Counted from the first letter of the stretch, positions 24,220-37,955 are shown. The stretch is 64,000 nucleotides of DNA from Punica granatum (GCF_007655135.1 NC_045128.1:8184001-8248000); one strand, 5' to 3'. The notes: a model not told the origin generated them from the letters alone. Numbers and translations are program-made.

Positions 24220-24223
24220 ATCT

Positions 24224-24250
<27 letters not shown>
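24220..24250. repeat. (GA)n tract in the WRKY 5' leader
   Basis: About 14 GA units lie 15-45 bases upstream of the WRKY start codon (CT on the transcribed strand). CT-rich leaders are usual in plant genes. Confidence 0.75.
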
Positions 24251-24254
<4 letters not shown>

Positions 24255-24352
24255 GTGGGGGAGGGTTAGAGAAGAGGAAAGGGGGAGGGGAGAAGGGATA
24301 TAAAGAGGGATGGGAAGGAGGGGGGAGAGTTGTGGGGGAAGCTGTTGAAGGA

Positions 24353-24358
24353 AGTCAA
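24353..24358 (-). promoter_or_regulatory. W-box (TTGACT) upstream of WRKY
   Basis: The minus strand reads TTTGACTTCC about 150 bases upstream of the WRKY start codon. TTGACT is the core W-box bound by WRKY factors, so auto- or cross-regulation is possible. A six-base motif can occur by chance. Confidence 0.4.
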
Positions 24359-24359
24359 A

Positions 24360-25480
24360 CATGGGAATTTGGGGAAGGAAGCGAGGGTTTCATTTCAATG
24401 GAGGATGAGGACAAAACAGGGGAAAGGAAAGCGTGAAGGAAAAGTGGAGGAGAGATTACTGTTGAGGTCCAAAGGATAGGTTGATAGTGGGCCCCACTTT
24501 GAATGAGAAAGTTTGAAGTGCGATCCTATCTCGACACATAATTCTTGCGGCAAAGATCCACGATGTAGTGAACGTTTGGAGTGAGGGTGTGGTATTTGAA
24601 CAAAAATTTTGTGTAGCGATCCTATCTCCACACCCGACTCCAAAATCCGTTAGAATGGGGGAAAATCTATGATATAATTATTCAAAATTAGTGTATAATA
24701 ATTATTTTTTTAGTTACGATGAAAGCTTATAGATTTAGTATAATGAAATAGAAATTTTATATTAATCATGAGACATAGGTAGTCCCACTAAGTATAAAAT
24801 TGAAAACATTTTGATTATTAGATTAGAACGTGTCCCACTGTGTTATACCATTTTTCGTAGCATATATAATAGTACTTTGAGCAAGACGATTGCACTGTGA
24901 TCCTATCATTATACATAAATGAACATTTTATTGCAATGGCTCTTTTTTTTTTTCGATATGAGGATATGATATATCCATCCCTTTTCATTCATCAAGACTT
25001 AATTTCGAATCCAAGACCACCCACACCCCTCCACCTATTGAATCCGCCCATCTTCCTAACTATCGGGCTGCCGATGTTTCACTTGTCTATTCTTCGCACT
25101 TAAATATATTTATACTACTTATACGTTTATATTTTTATTAATATTATTTATTATAATTTTGTAATATACATATTTTGCCGTTATACTTTAACACAGACCA
25201 AGTCCACTCATCGATTGATTCAAATCAAATACACCAAAATCTAAAAACAAACATACCATAATATATATAAACCTAACTTGTCATAACATATAATGTGCAA
25301 ACTAATTTATCCAAAAAAAAAAATGTGCAAACTAAACTAGCCGTAGCCCATAACATATCAACCGAGACAACAATTGTTCGACATATCAAACAATGATGAT
25401 AAGTCGATTAGTCCACGGGAGTGGGCATAAACAAAATAATCCATAACATGACGTAATTAATTACTGAGTCCACATAATGT
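24360..25480. other. WRKY upstream DNA and AT-rich spacer
   Basis: The promoter of the WRKY gene is followed by AT-rich sequence. Near 25003-25020 a GATTCGAAAT-like word on the minus strand hints at an old SINE, but it is too weak to call. No gene is seen. Confidence 0.4.
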
Positions 25481-25537
25481 CAAAGGACTAAGTACATATC
25501 AAACAAGGATAATAAGTCGACATAGGTCGGACTAGAC

Positions 25538-26370
25538 TTACTCATCATCATCACCATCATCCTTCTCGTGCCCCTTGCCTTGGCTACGGTCAATGCAATG
25601 CTGCTTCCCCCGAGCGAGATCTGGCGGAATGGGTAGTCCCGTCAGCTTATGCAAGTTCTCTTTGATATATTGCATCCACGAATCGTGATTATCCAATCGA
25701 GAGTGCACGATGCCTAGTGACTCCCTGACATCATCATTGTGTGGATAGGCCATCCCCCCGTGCTGGATGGTCCACATCCGAAAGAATTGGATGAAGAGTT
25801 GCTAGTTCTCAAGAAATTCATCCCATGTACACGACCCTTCTTACTTCTACCGATCGCATTTGCCCAAATTTTGGCAAAAGGTCGTAGGAGCCATGAGACT
25901 GGGCAGCTTAAGCGTACTTCTCTTGTTAAAGAATGGAAACAAACAAAAAACATAAGAAGATGTACATAAGTCGACAACATTCGAAAATAAAAAATCTAGA
26001 GTAATCTAGCATTAATTAAAAATAAAAAAAAATGCTTTCAATTAATCTTAATTACAACTTACCATATTTTATTGTATAAAACCCAAGCACCATCCTTTTT
26101 TTTAATGGTTTTCCTTGTACAATTTCATTCGATCAATGGGTCTAACCGTCATCTTCTCTTGCATATTAAAAGAAAAAAAGGGTCGATACGATATTAAAAT
26201 AATAAATGCGTTTCACTGATAAAAGACACACGTCGTGACTTACCTGTCGATATGCTTTTGTAGCAAAAGACTGTGATCCTCCGTAGTGGATGGATGCCCT
26301 AGCATTAGAATTTCGATTCGTTTTAGCCATCTTTGAAATTTCCTCAACGCCACCATATGAGCCTCCCCAA
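25538..26370 (-). pseudogene. Ptta/En/Spm-type transposase remnant (second CACTA gene)
   Basis: On the minus strand near 26365-26240 a frame reads WGGSYGGVEEISKMAKTNRN, then ASIHYGGSQSFATKA. This matches the conserved GGS.SFA block of the plant Ptta/En/Spm transposase family. Farther down, an acidic C-terminal frame (25777-25538) ends in KDDGDDDE. The frames are not continuous. Confidence 0.6.
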
Positions 26371-27525
26371 TCTAATCAATCCATTGCAATTATGTTCGGT
26401 GCTTGCGGAACATATCTGCTAGTCACATACTCGCCTTTTTATTGAAGGCAGTCCACATATTTTTCTCGTAAATCGGATTTCAGTTACACAATTTCTGCAT
26501 TGTTAATGGTCACAAATTAATGAAGATACTTCTCAATAAAATACATACTATATATGTATTTAAAGTCATCACTATCATCTTCCACTCTTGAACATCAACT
26601 CCTTTGCTTGTGAGGAATAAGATGCCATATATGAAGATCCACAAGGGATCGACCGAAGCATTGTTAAATTTTTTTTTAATAAAAGTCACAACCCTGGTCG
26701 TTCCTTCGCGATTAGGGATAAATCTGCCACAAACGAAATCAACTATTAGTTAATCTCCTTTATAATAGCTAATGTATACAATAAGCTCATAAATTTAACA
26801 ACACAAAAATATAATAAGAAACACGTACCCATCATCGCCATGGGGAATCAGATAATATCTCCCATTATACAACCCGTGCTTATCAGGCCACTGCTGGGCC
26901 AGTGACGCAGGCAGCAGGCACTCTCTAACTCATGATACCACTACCTTCCCCCCGCTCCGTTTAGGTATGTCCCTGCAGTGAATATTGCAGCATGGGTGCC
27001 TCTGGGTGTTGAGTGAATTAGCCGGGTGAGGAAAACATGTAACGATGTAGTGGACCATCATATGGTGGAATGGAGACCTCCCGGACGTGTGATGGAATCA
27101 GGGGTCATCGTGTTGCGGGTGCGCAATATCGGTAACCATGGGTCCGCCTCAGTGTGTTGAATCGGGCTGTCCGGTGGTATATCTACGTGTCTATAACGCT
27201 CCGGCTGCGACAACAATTCCCGCTGAATGACGGACATGTCTGACCTATAGAACAAAAGATCCCGCTCTAGTACTTGCATCGAGGTTTCCTTCCAACGGGA
27301 CCCCGACGGCACTTTAGTTATGCCCTTCTTCTTCCCCCCATGCCCGATTGTTCAGACATCTGCATTGTAATAAATTGACTGAATATATTAATCGCAAACG
27401 ATAACAACCCGCATGCAATATTATACTGCATAAAATTAAAAACGACAAACCAGCTTTTAAATTACCAAATAAATATGAGCAAAAGGTAAACTAATAACGA
27501 TATTTCTCTTTGTCCGAAAACGCAT

Positions 27526-28300
27526 TTATTGGTCATCAAGGCCACCGCCGCCATCATCATCATCGTGCTTGTGCATCCCATCTTCATCCTCTTGATTAGT
27601 CCAAAGATACTCAACATGATTATTTCTATCTACTAATGCAGGTTCATGATCATCTTCAGTTAATGGACGAACGTGGGGATGGTCTTCATTTTGATAAGCA
27701 GCCTCTAACACCTCGGGATCTTCTACTTTGCCACTTGGTTTCATTTTAATAACAAACCGGCATCGGTATCTATTTTTATCTCGAGTCGGGTATGGCACAT
27801 AAAAAACTTATCTTACTTGCTTGGTGATAACGTATGGATCGTCATCTCCCATCCTGGTACCACGAATTACCTCGACAATGCTAGTGTCATCATCTTTATG
27901 AGATGATGTTGGGTTGAACCATTGGCCTTGGGAAAGGACGACCATCTTGCTTGGTAGTTTAACATAGTCTAATTCTATGATCTCCTTTAAGATGCCGTAA
28001 TAAGATCTTAGCTCCATCACCACAATCCACTGTAACCCATGTATCATCGTTGCACGTCGCGTTTCTCCAACAATAATCATATACTTGGAACTCGTATCCA
28101 TTCACGAAGTACGTGGTATATTTTCTTATGCACATAGCAAGGCCCCAAGCGAGATCCAATAACACTTGATCCTTAATCCCATTATTGAGATTATGTACCT
28201 ACTAGTATAGGCTTATTGTAAGTTGTGATACCCATAACCATGCGTAGAATATTGGGATTATAGTAAGTTGTATTTATGAATATCTTGAACCACCCGGGGA
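27526..28300 (-). pseudogene. TNP2-type transposase C-terminal (DUF4216-like) remnant
   Basis: Minus-strand frames show RKYTTYFVNGYEFQ, then YYGILKEIIELDYVKLP, then GQWFNPTSSHKDD, then DDDPYVITKQVR followed after a stop by FYVPYPTRDKNRYRC. This order matches the DUF4216 region at the C-terminus of CACTA TNP2 transposases. Stops and a frameshift show it is not functional. The catalytic part is missing from the window's readable frames. Confidence 0.72.
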
Positions 28301-28574
28301 AGACATTTTGATTCGGAGCAACATTTGTACTGTTAACGAAATAACTGCATTTTCAATACCAACATGCAAGTGATTAGCCATGATCATCATATGTCAAACT
28401 CACTTAATGTGGCGCGAATAATTCTTTAGATGTTCTTACCCAATGAAAGGGCTTGACTTCAAGGCAATTTACCAGCACGGTGTATTGTGCAGCCTTCCAG
28501 TTCGTATCATTCAAATTTAACAACAAAAATATGCCGCCGATAAAGCAGGGTTTTTTAGTAGTGTTTTAGTAGTG

Positions 28575-31108
28575 TTTTAATGAAGCAATTTTTAATGAGC
28601 TGCTCGGCACTTGACACGTAGGATTTGTATTGGAATATCATATGAGCACGGGCATATAATTAGGGTCTCATGTTGGGTTACCGTCCTTTTTTTCTCTCTC
28701 TTTTTTTTTGGTGAGGTCGTGTTGTCTAGTTGAAACAACACATTATCATTCCCTAGTTCAATAAAGCATTAATTCTTTCATAATTTGTTTCCCATGATTT
28801 ATCGGATTCCTTTTTTATTAAAGTGACAGCAAGGGGGTTTAGTGGAAGTGCTTTATGCCTAATTCCTAGGCACCTTTTTTGATCAATTTCTTTTAGTAAA
28901 AATAAAAAAAAAAAAAGAAAAAAAGAAAAGTCATGTTTACATTATTCCCATTACAAAGCACAGTGATGCAGTATTCAAGAAAATCAGTCCCACCTCCACC
29001 ACCATTAATGTGGGGTTACACTTCAACTGAGTTTGCTTAAGGATTGATTGCATGCTTTTTTTCGAGGTTTACTTTATTCCCCAAATCAATGAGAATTGAG
29101 GATAGTGCATGTGAAATATTTCCTCTTAGTGGATGATCTTCGTATCACCTAGATATCATTATTTTTTAGCAATATATAAAGCCAAATTTTGACGCAGCAG
29201 GAATTATTATTGTCATTTTAAGTGTCCATTATGATCTATCACTGTACCGAATATTAGATCGTTTAAGAGCGACTTTATTTGGTCAGCTCTTTAGAGACGA
29301 TTTTAATCCTTGAATTAATAAAAAGAAACGCTCATTTACGCGAATAAACAGTCCCTTCAACCAAAATAATATGCCATAAAAAAACTTCGAATTTCTCAAA
29401 GTAAACAAATACCAAACTGTAGCAATTCCATTACCTATATATTGTAATGGACGACCCTTCGATCCACTCGATGATTACAAAGCTTGTTAACCTGAGACTC
29501 AATATTGTAAAGGCTAAAATAATAGGGAGGACCAGAGAGTGCCCAAACATAACACGAAACCATAAGGCATATAAGCCTATTTACGGAAAATTAAGCAGGT
29601 AAAATGATGCAAGAATTTTTTCTCTTTGGAGATGATCCATCAGGACTTATAAATACGACATTAAAATTGTATTCTAGATTTCTAATATCTAAACTGCTCC
29701 AATTGATAGGAAGGAACTTTATCATAGTATCTTATTTGACCAAAGATGAGATCTTATCTTCGATATTGAACAAAGTACAAACCCCACTAGCTAGCAAAGC
29801 TTGTTGCTGGAGGAACCAATTTCTTGACCAATACTTTAACAACCTTGTCTACTATAAAAAAAAAAACATTGTAAAATCTTATTTTGTGGGTTTGGAAAAT
29901 CATAGATTGAGAAACAATAGAATGGTCAAAAGTGGATCAACTTAATGGATGACGGGCCAACTGCACACAGAACCAAAGGCATATAAATGAAAAAAAGAAA
30001 AGCTCCCACTTTTTCTTTTCCCGCTCCTCATTTATTCTTTAAACGGGGAGTCAACCACTTTTATGCATTATTTAGCCAAAAATAAAGATAAGGGGAACCT
30101 TGGAAATGTTGCTTATATTATATAAATCACACATGTTGAAGATTTCAACGTCAAACCTACTAAATTTATTTCCATAGTACTACATATAAATATATAGAAA
30201 TGAAAAGGCTGGATTCCCTCTTATATATCTTAATGTTGATATTTCTAACATATGAATGCTTGGAATACAATGCAGCCTCCTCCTCTTTATTATGTTGGAA
30301 TAACTTCAAAACATGTCACCTCTATATATTACTTAAAGATAAAGTTTATTTTACTTTTGTACGATATTTATAGTTAAAATAAAATTGCATCCAAAGCTCC
30401 ATATATATATATATATATATATATATAGTATGTTGTGTTGTGGTTGATTTTACAACGAATTCACGAAAAAGTTCCTTCTGTAATAACAAAGTCTAGTAAT
30501 CAAACTTTTAGATATATATATATATATTATTTATCGGACGACTATATGTATAAGCTTCCCATCTTCAAGGTTCGGCCTAGCTCCATATAACGGTTCTGCC
30601 ATTTCCGGCCATATCTTCGGAATATTCATTGATCTCCCCTATTCGTTATTTCAAAAGCATATAAATTTTACTTCAGCTTCTCACCTTCAATTAGTATATT
30701 CAACTCAACAAATATGGTGATTTTATCCGCAAAATTAGCATAATCATGAAGAAGCAAATGCACTTAATTGAGATACTGCAAAAAATGATAATTTTTCAAA
30801 TGGAAGTCATACAATTCTGAAATTCTTATGAAAGAAAGTACTCTCCCTTTGCCATCACAGTCATGAATGATAGAGATTGAAAATAAGAAGATGAAAAGTC
30901 AATCTCGACTCCATTTAGGTCTGCTCTTTCCTTTGAAGTTCAACAAAATATAATAATGAAGGTTTTGGAAATAATCCTTTGGTTCTCCTTTGCCTAAAGT
31001 TGACTTTTTCTTTTTGGGTCCAAGCCTGTAGTTGACTTTATTGAGAAGTTTCCTATGCACATCTGTATTGACTTGACATGTTTATTTGGGTTTTAAATTA
31101 AAATTTTA
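28575..31108. other. AT-rich intergenic DNA, no gene
   Basis: It contains (AT)n tracts at about 30400-30427 and 30512-30526. An open frame of 113 codons at 29604-29945 has no recognisable family resemblance and average AT-rich composition, so it is not called a gene. Confidence 0.45.
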
Positions 31109-31390
31109 CTCTACCCAATTCAACTCTATTATTTCACAAATTTAATATTATAATTATTATTGATTTTTTTTCATTTAATAATAATTTCTCACTTATATGT
31201 TTTTATAACCATTTTTATAATCAATTTTTTAATAATTAATTCTCCATCCATTTTTACATCTATATATATACATATATTCTCACACATTCATATATTTGCC
31301 AACACTTATAATAATAATTTTTTTTCTTTTCTTATTTTCTAAAATTATGTTGAGTTGAGTTGAGTCACAACTCAAAAATCAAACACAAGC
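31109..31390. repeat. AT-rich dispersed repeat, copy 2
   Basis: This is the second copy of the family seen at 16478-16812, with a GTTGAGTTGAGTTGAGT-type tract and the same AAACACAAGCTA-like end. The shared order of blocks shows common origin. Confidence 0.6.
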
Positions 31391-34064
31391 TAACTAACCC
31401 CCAACATTGTATCCACAATTTATATTTGCAAAGTTTAATATTCTCGCACTCCGCAATCTTTTCATTTTTTTTCCCTAGTTTTTTTTTACACATTCGCATG
31501 TTGTCCTTGCAACAATGGTTAGTGATTTATTTAATGTTGACATGGTTAATTCAATAAAAGAAAGAAAAAAAATTACGAATTGGCATATAGGACTCGGCTC
31601 GCACATAAAATTATTTCGCGATGATATGCAAGTAATTGAAATAATGTCCGTCACATGGGTTCTAAAAAGTTGTTAGCTAGAAACATCTTGAATTTTTAGC
31701 TTTCTTAGGGGGAGAATCCTAATTTCAGTAGGAGGACAAGAAGACGAGAAATAAAGATTGAAAAGACATAAGAAATCCAACTAATAAGAATCAATGCAAT
31801 TTAGAAGTTCCTGTTGAAGTCGCAGGCTTACACCACTACGTAAATCGACTCTTTCCGATGCCATTTTTTGTATTCTGGAAAAGGAAAAGATCTCGAAATG
31901 AAAGGCCCTTGTGTGCTGTATCCAGGGAAGGAGCAGGTGGCTTTTTCTTTCTTTTTATCGGTTATTAAGGGTTCATGGCCAATTGGGGGGAAGAGCGTTT
32001 GGTTTTGACTTTTGAGCAATGAAATTGTTGACCGACTTTTCATTTTCTCAACTATATATTATATCTATTGGTCTTCGTCGCCGAATATGCATAGATTTGT
32101 TTGTATCCGTTCGATGGGTCATCAATGATCCAACGGCCACATGGACTTTCATGGTGGTTGACCTAAGAAATAAAAATAATATTGGGTGCCCCCCCAAAAA
32201 AAGAAAAGATAAAAGATAAAATAACTATTGCAAAGACAGAGCGTTTCCTTTTATTGTGCTCTGACGACAAAAACAACGACTGGATTTCTTTTTTTCAGTG
32301 CACTAATTATATCAAAAATCAGCAAAGAGAGCTAGAAGTTGTAACTTGTATCTATAATTTTTGTTTTTCCCTGTCTCCCACTAAAAAAATGCAACTTTTT
32401 TTTACGATTATAAAAAAATTACATGAACCTAATTAGTATAATAAAATAAAAGTTATAATAGTTAATAAATAATTATGGGAACAAAAATAAGCGACTTTTA
32501 TCTTATCTATATATGTGCATATAATTCCAACTCCTTCTTGCATGTTCTAATTTTTGATTAGTTATAAATGTCATTGCTTCTTGTCATTAAAAAATATTAC
32601 GTATTCATGGGCATAGTATAAGGAAATTTTATTTGATAAGACAAAACGGAAGGAATCCAATTCAAAGGTAAGCCAACCTCTAAGTATATCGTGAGATCTT
32701 CATGCTATAACCAAATGCGTAGGATGAAATATCTAAGTTCATCGACCGATTATCAACTAAATTTACCTAGGGACAGGCTCAGAATTTGAACCGGAGGGGC
32801 GTGCAACTTGACTGGCCAGCATATTGGTCACATATATATGTATCTTGATTTTTGAAATTTTTTGAAGTTTTTAAGCACTTTTAATTAATTTTGCAAAACT
32901 TATTAATAATTAATAAATTGATGGGATGGACATCCCTAGGTTGCATGCGTGGGATAGATGGGATGCTTCCTTCCCACTTGGAAAGATATATGCGTTCCAC
33001 CAATTTGAAATAGAAGGGAGAGATTGCGACAATTTGGCTGGTCGCATGCACACTGTTGTTGGTATTTATCAGTGCGAAGAAATATAAAATATTGAAAGTT
33101 AATTATGGGGTTGACGTACAAATAAATTTTATTATTTTAGTGCTAATTGTATTTGCTATGGATCTAGAATCATATAATATATAGGTTAATTATAATTCAT
33201 GAGACCATTAAACTAATACTCATCATCAACCCAAGAACACAAATATTTCAACCATTCCACTGAAATCCACATTGGTTTGCACTGTTAATTTTATTTTCTC
33301 AGTTATGGTTTTCGGGGTCCTAAAATCAACTGTAGAAAACATGAATTTTTTTTTTTGGAAAATAATGATCTGTTAAAATTAAAGCTGAATAATTATATAT
33401 GTTTTGGGAGACTACGGGAGATTCTTAATCTGTTAGTTGAAATTAATTCTTGATCAATCATCAATTTGCCGTGTCGACAAGGTGCTTCGAAGCACTTTAT
33501 AAATCTTACTATCCAGGAAAATGCGTTTTCAATCATTAGAAACTTGAGAAATTCTTATGCCAATTGCCAACAATATATATCAACACTTTCCTGTCAACAC
33601 AAAGTGTACGTTCAAGTCAAAAAGTCGAAAGTCTTTGCATTGGCACAATCCGGTAGGTTGAATAAGTCTTTGTATTCGAATGTGACAACATAATTTTCAC
33701 TAGAAATATGACTGACTTTTATCAATAAGATCGAAAAAGTTCTCGTGTGAGATAATCTTCAAAATTAAATTGAGGTAAAAAAGCGACAAAATCTCATCCA
33801 TTTTCACTAATCAAATTTAATCGTAGCTAAACTTGAACATGATTCCCTTTTCATTGCTAAGGATTGATTATCCTGTGGATATATTCCTTGATTAATTCCC
33901 GTCATGTTCTTGCTCATGTCATGAACATGACATAAAATAAAAGCAAGCAATTGCGTTAACAGTGGAAGGAAGGAGAGGTGTAATGATCGCAAATTAGCAA
34001 TAATAAATTCTTTGCTTAAATTTTTTTTCAACCTGCATCACCTGTTATTTAAAAGTTTAATGAA
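31391..34064. other. AT-rich intergenic DNA, no gene
   Basis: Scattered short open frames only. No coding block, RNA gene or bounded element was recognised. Confidence 0.45.
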
Positions 34065-34200
34065 TTTCGACTAATCCTGATTCGAGTTACGTTTGTCCAT
34101 TAAATGGTAAAGTTCTTTCAGTCATAAATTTTTACCATACTCAAATCTGAAACCTTATCTAAAAATATGCATCAAATCACCGAAAATAATAATAAATCTT
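34065..34200 (-). mobile_element. SINE (tRNA-derived family A), copy
   Basis: On the minus strand it reads a B-box-like AGATTTGAGTA, then AAGAACTTTACCATTTAATGG, then CGAATCAGGATTAGTCG. The block order matches the other six copies of this family in the window. Confidence 0.55.
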
Positions 34201-34887
34201 GCTTAAATTTAATTTTGACTTTCAATACGCGTTTGAAACACGGAAGTGCTTTGTCCGGGATCAGTTATATTTCACTTTGCTGCATATTTTCCATGGATTC
34301 CCCGTGGAGGTAAGCTTCTTGTCGTTGACCACCGATTGTGATTCGCTATAACTTGAAAGACCTGTTTATTTCATTGAAATTTCCCACTTTGCATAAAGAC
34401 GACCCCGATGCATCTCTACCGATTTCAGTTTGAAAAAGACAAGTTTTTTTTTTAATGTGGAAAAACGTACTGCCGTTTTGTCGTTCGAGTTCGTGTTACG
34501 TTAGGAAATTAATTATCGAATCCCCCTTAAGGAATGAACCGATACTGTTGGGCCTGCTAATTACATAGAATTCAAATTGATCCATCTGTTCGACATGTGT
34601 TCCTCATACGGGAATCGGGACCATCTCATAGCAATTGATCCACCCATGGAAATCGATCCGATGCGTCTTCCCTTTTATCATCATCGGCACTCAAGAGAGG
34701 CGCATATTTAGATTGATTTCATGTTCCACTAACCTGTTATTGATTATCGACCGAACTGTGTTTTCTACCATTCACTTTTTGCCTCCAGGTGGCTGTGCCT
34801 TCTCATTCCATAGACGTAATTTACCATAGTTAACCGAAACAGAATAGTGTACTTTTCTAGAAGATAAAAAATTTGCTCTCTATTTTT

Positions 34888-35375
34888 TTTTTTGGTGAAC
34901 TAGGGCCAGGTCAGACTAATTAATTAAATAATTCGAAGTCGGAGAGAAAAAACTCGTAAAATATCTTTTACCAAAAATATGACTAGGCACGTTACGAGGA
35001 ACGTCCAGACCATGGACATCTAAAGGAAAATAATAGACTGCCTAGCGAGCCAATTTGCACATGTATGCCTCACTTCCACCTCCAAATTCCGATCAAGGAA
35101 ACCCTGAGCTGTCAATAATAGTCGACGCAAAGTCTAGTTTGAGCAAGAATCATTAGAAATCATATCTCCCTCACAATTGCAGAATCAAACTCCATAATTA
35201 TGCAACGAAAGCCAAGAGGCGATGCCAAATTAAGTCCTGAAATAGCTCCCCAAAGTTCAGCTATGACACAGGAGGCATTGCCAATATTATGCATAAAATT
35301 GCTGATCCAATTGCTTCTTTTTCATCGCGAATCAAACCCTCGAACGTTGCAAGACCTAGAAAATTACCTCTAGAA
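34888..35375 (-). mobile_element. LINE 3' fragment (RNase H remnant)
   Basis: Minus-strand translation gives broken RNase H-like blocks (IGSAI, then AELWGAISGL-like, then GFRCIIME-like) ending at a T-run on the plus strand (34888) followed by GGTGAACTAGGG. A T-run followed by GGTGAA is a common plant LINE 3' end seen from the opposite strand. Stops are frequent, so it is a dead 5'-truncated copy. Confidence 0.6.
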
Positions 35376-37279
35376 GCCCCGTAACATAAAATTTACTTTA
35401 GATGGGAAGAAATCAAATTACTACTGTGTACTAGGGTTTGGTTAGTTTCTTCCATGGTAATATAATTGTGGTAGAGCTGCACAAATTATAAATAAAATAT
35501 AATTGAAAAAGAACAAAAAAAAAAAAGGAATGAGGAAGAATTGATATCATATTTGATGGTTAACGAAACGTGCACGTTGGACAAACAAAAAAGACACATA
35601 ACTGATAATAATTATTCATCAATCTTGCTGCTTTAATGTAAACATGCGATTGACTCTCGTCCATTAATTGCGTTTCGATTATGTGAAAGTGATATTTCGT
35701 TCAATTAATTATCAAATTGGTGAATGGGAGTCTAAACCAGCAGCTTTGTTTGACAAAGAGAAGACAAAGGGGCACTCAATTTCTATGCATGGATTGATTG
35801 ATTGATTTGCTTTTTGACAGTCAAGTCCAAAGACAAAGAGGTCGTAAATTTCTTCTTGATGACCCCGCGTCCTTGGACTTCTTTCTACTGCCCTTTCTTT
35901 GCACGAAACTCAATGCCCAATGGAATCTCATGAGCAATTGCAATCAGACTAGAAATTAGATCCGTTTACCTTATTTTTGAATGAATTTTCACTATTTCCT
36001 GTCGTGCTGGATAAGTATTTTGATAAATATCCACTTGTTTTTTGCAAATTTTATTATTCATCTTATATATTTTATACTATTATTTAAACGAAAAAGCTAA
36101 TTTTGTAACTATTACCATATATATATATATATATAATATGATAAAAAAGTCGAAAGTAGTTCTTATTTATAATTTAAATATGATATATTTAAAATAAAAA
36201 GATCAGTTGAAGGCTTAAATTGTCTGCTTAATATTAATAATAGATCTCTCTTTCCTTTCATGTGCCAACTTCTTATTTTATCCACTCCTCTCAACCTCCC
36301 AATTGCACATTGTATCACATTATTTTTTATTTATTTTTTCAAAATTTACTTTAATTCTTACTTTTAATTTTCTTGCCCTTAACTTTTTATTCTCCCCCCT
36401 CCTAATTAATCAATAGACAAGCATATCGGAAAAAAAATCATTAGAGTTGGAGTGGGAACGCGCAAGTTAAGCAGTGTTATACATGGGTAAGTTTATGGTA
36501 TAAACGATCGTGAGATATATATTTAAATAATTCATGCAATCTTACCTATTATAAGTATTATTTTTATAATCCCACCCATTAAAAATGGGAAATTTCACAA
36601 ATTTCTTTTTAATGAACTAGCATAGAGTATAATTCTGTTTGCCCTAATCAAGTAAATACATATATCGATTTTAGTATAATAATAAATTTATGCTCCAAAC
36701 AGAAATTGCGCAAATAAGAGACTATTTAAAGCTGGGACTTTATTGTTGTTGTTGCTATTATTGTTATTGCTATTGTTATTATATAAAAGATTACGTTGGG
36801 GTCACAGTGGAGAAACCATCCACTTTCGAAGCTGGGCTGGCCTCATGCCTTCAAATGGACCGAGATTGAAATCGAATTCGAACCCTTCACTGCTCCAGAC
36901 CTATCATTAGTTAATTGTAATGGGCCGTTTAAGTTATAGAACAAAATATTTGGGCCATTTGGCTGGAGAGGATGCACTACGTTTATGTCAAGGTACCAAT
37001 TAACTGGAAGTGACTCAAGTGAAGTATATCAATCGACACCTGATGTGCAGACCGCAGACTGTATATATGGTGCGGAGAACAAGGGTATGTTGGGCACATA
37101 TCTTTAGTCATGAACAACATGTTTTTTTCCTAATAAAAGTAAATGAAATTGAAGCTAGACACGACAAGATATTTCAAAATATTACGACTTAGCAAACAGG
37201 ATCTGATCTCTGCTTGACAAGATTTGATATGGGTTGCCCGATGAATGCAATCGTTTGATATAAGTGGTAGCGGTGAGTT
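35376..37279. other. AT-rich intergenic DNA, no gene
   Basis: It contains an (AT)n tract at about 36117-36135 and a TTG/TTA-rich stretch near 36740-36780. Nothing coding was recognised. Confidence 0.45.
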
Positions 37280-37532
37280 ATCTTCAAATGGAATTCCGTC
37301 TGAGTTTCCTGCAGTAGCAGAGACGGACTGCGTTGAGGGAAATTATCTATCTCTAATTAGTTTAGATGGAAATCTGTCTCAATTTTCGTCCCCAAACTTT
37401 TCAGATTGGCTTTTCTTTTAACTGTTTTGGATCCAAAATCCATCCCCATTCCGTCCAAATACGGGTGAAATCCTTTCCGTCCAGAATTTCTTGCAGGGAC
37501 TTCCGTCTTTATGGAGCAAATTTCTTGCAGTG
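37280..37532. mobile_element. Terminal fragment of a CACTA-like element
   Basis: It ends at 37532 with TTTCTTGCAGTG, which read on the minus strand is CACTGCAAGAAA, a CACTA-type terminus. An inner copy of ATTTCTTGCAG at about 37484-37494 and repeats of GACGGA/TCCGTC resemble the subterminal repeats of this superfamily. The other end was not found. Confidence 0.5.
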
Positions 37533-37950
37533 ACCGCTTAAGGCTGAAAGGGATGATGGCAGGATCCCCTATGAGAGGAGAGAGGAGCGAAGGAGATTCT
37601 GATCAGGGGAACCTTGGCATATAGGGTCATATCCAAGAGCCGACTTGGAATGAATCACGGCAACTAGATCTGCTATTGTGAGTCAGTCTCACACAGCCTA
37701 AATTTGCCGATCGAGGTAATAAATAAAGCCGGTGAAGAATTCATTTCTTTTGGAAGCAGCTAACGGACCGGGATTACATATAGCAAGGATTCGCGAGCAA
37801 ACAAAGAGAGTTTGTAGTGAAGTCAGATCCATATACGTATAAAGCCCATTTGAGTGAATGATGAGTATCATTTGTGCAACGGAGGTATTGTTAAAGTAAG
37901 CCGATGACCGGAACTAATTGTCATCTTTCCAGCTAGTGACCATCTTCAAA

Positions 37951-37955
37951 ATGAG
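37951..37955. repeat. Target duplication ATGAG, left
   Basis: Identical to 40515-40519 on the other side of the gag-only LTR element; five bases is the usual LTR-retrotransposon duplication. Confidence 0.85.

Larger units (their letters stand above)
25500..28574 (-). mobile_element. Decayed CACTA (En/Spm) transposon
   Basis: Minus-strand coding traces of both CACTA genes are present with stops and frame breaks. The high-coordinate end carries AGTAGTG twice (28557-28563 and 28568-28574). On the minus strand this reads CACTACTAAAA, the typical CACTA terminus with a tandem copy beside it. The other terminus could not be placed with confidence, so the left limit is approximate. Several AT-rich spacers between coding blocks suggest internal decay. 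Confidence 0.72.

Noticed and set aside
29604..29945. 113-codon open frame as a gene
   Set aside because: AT-rich, no recognisable domain, no splice partners, and no start context or neighbours that support it.
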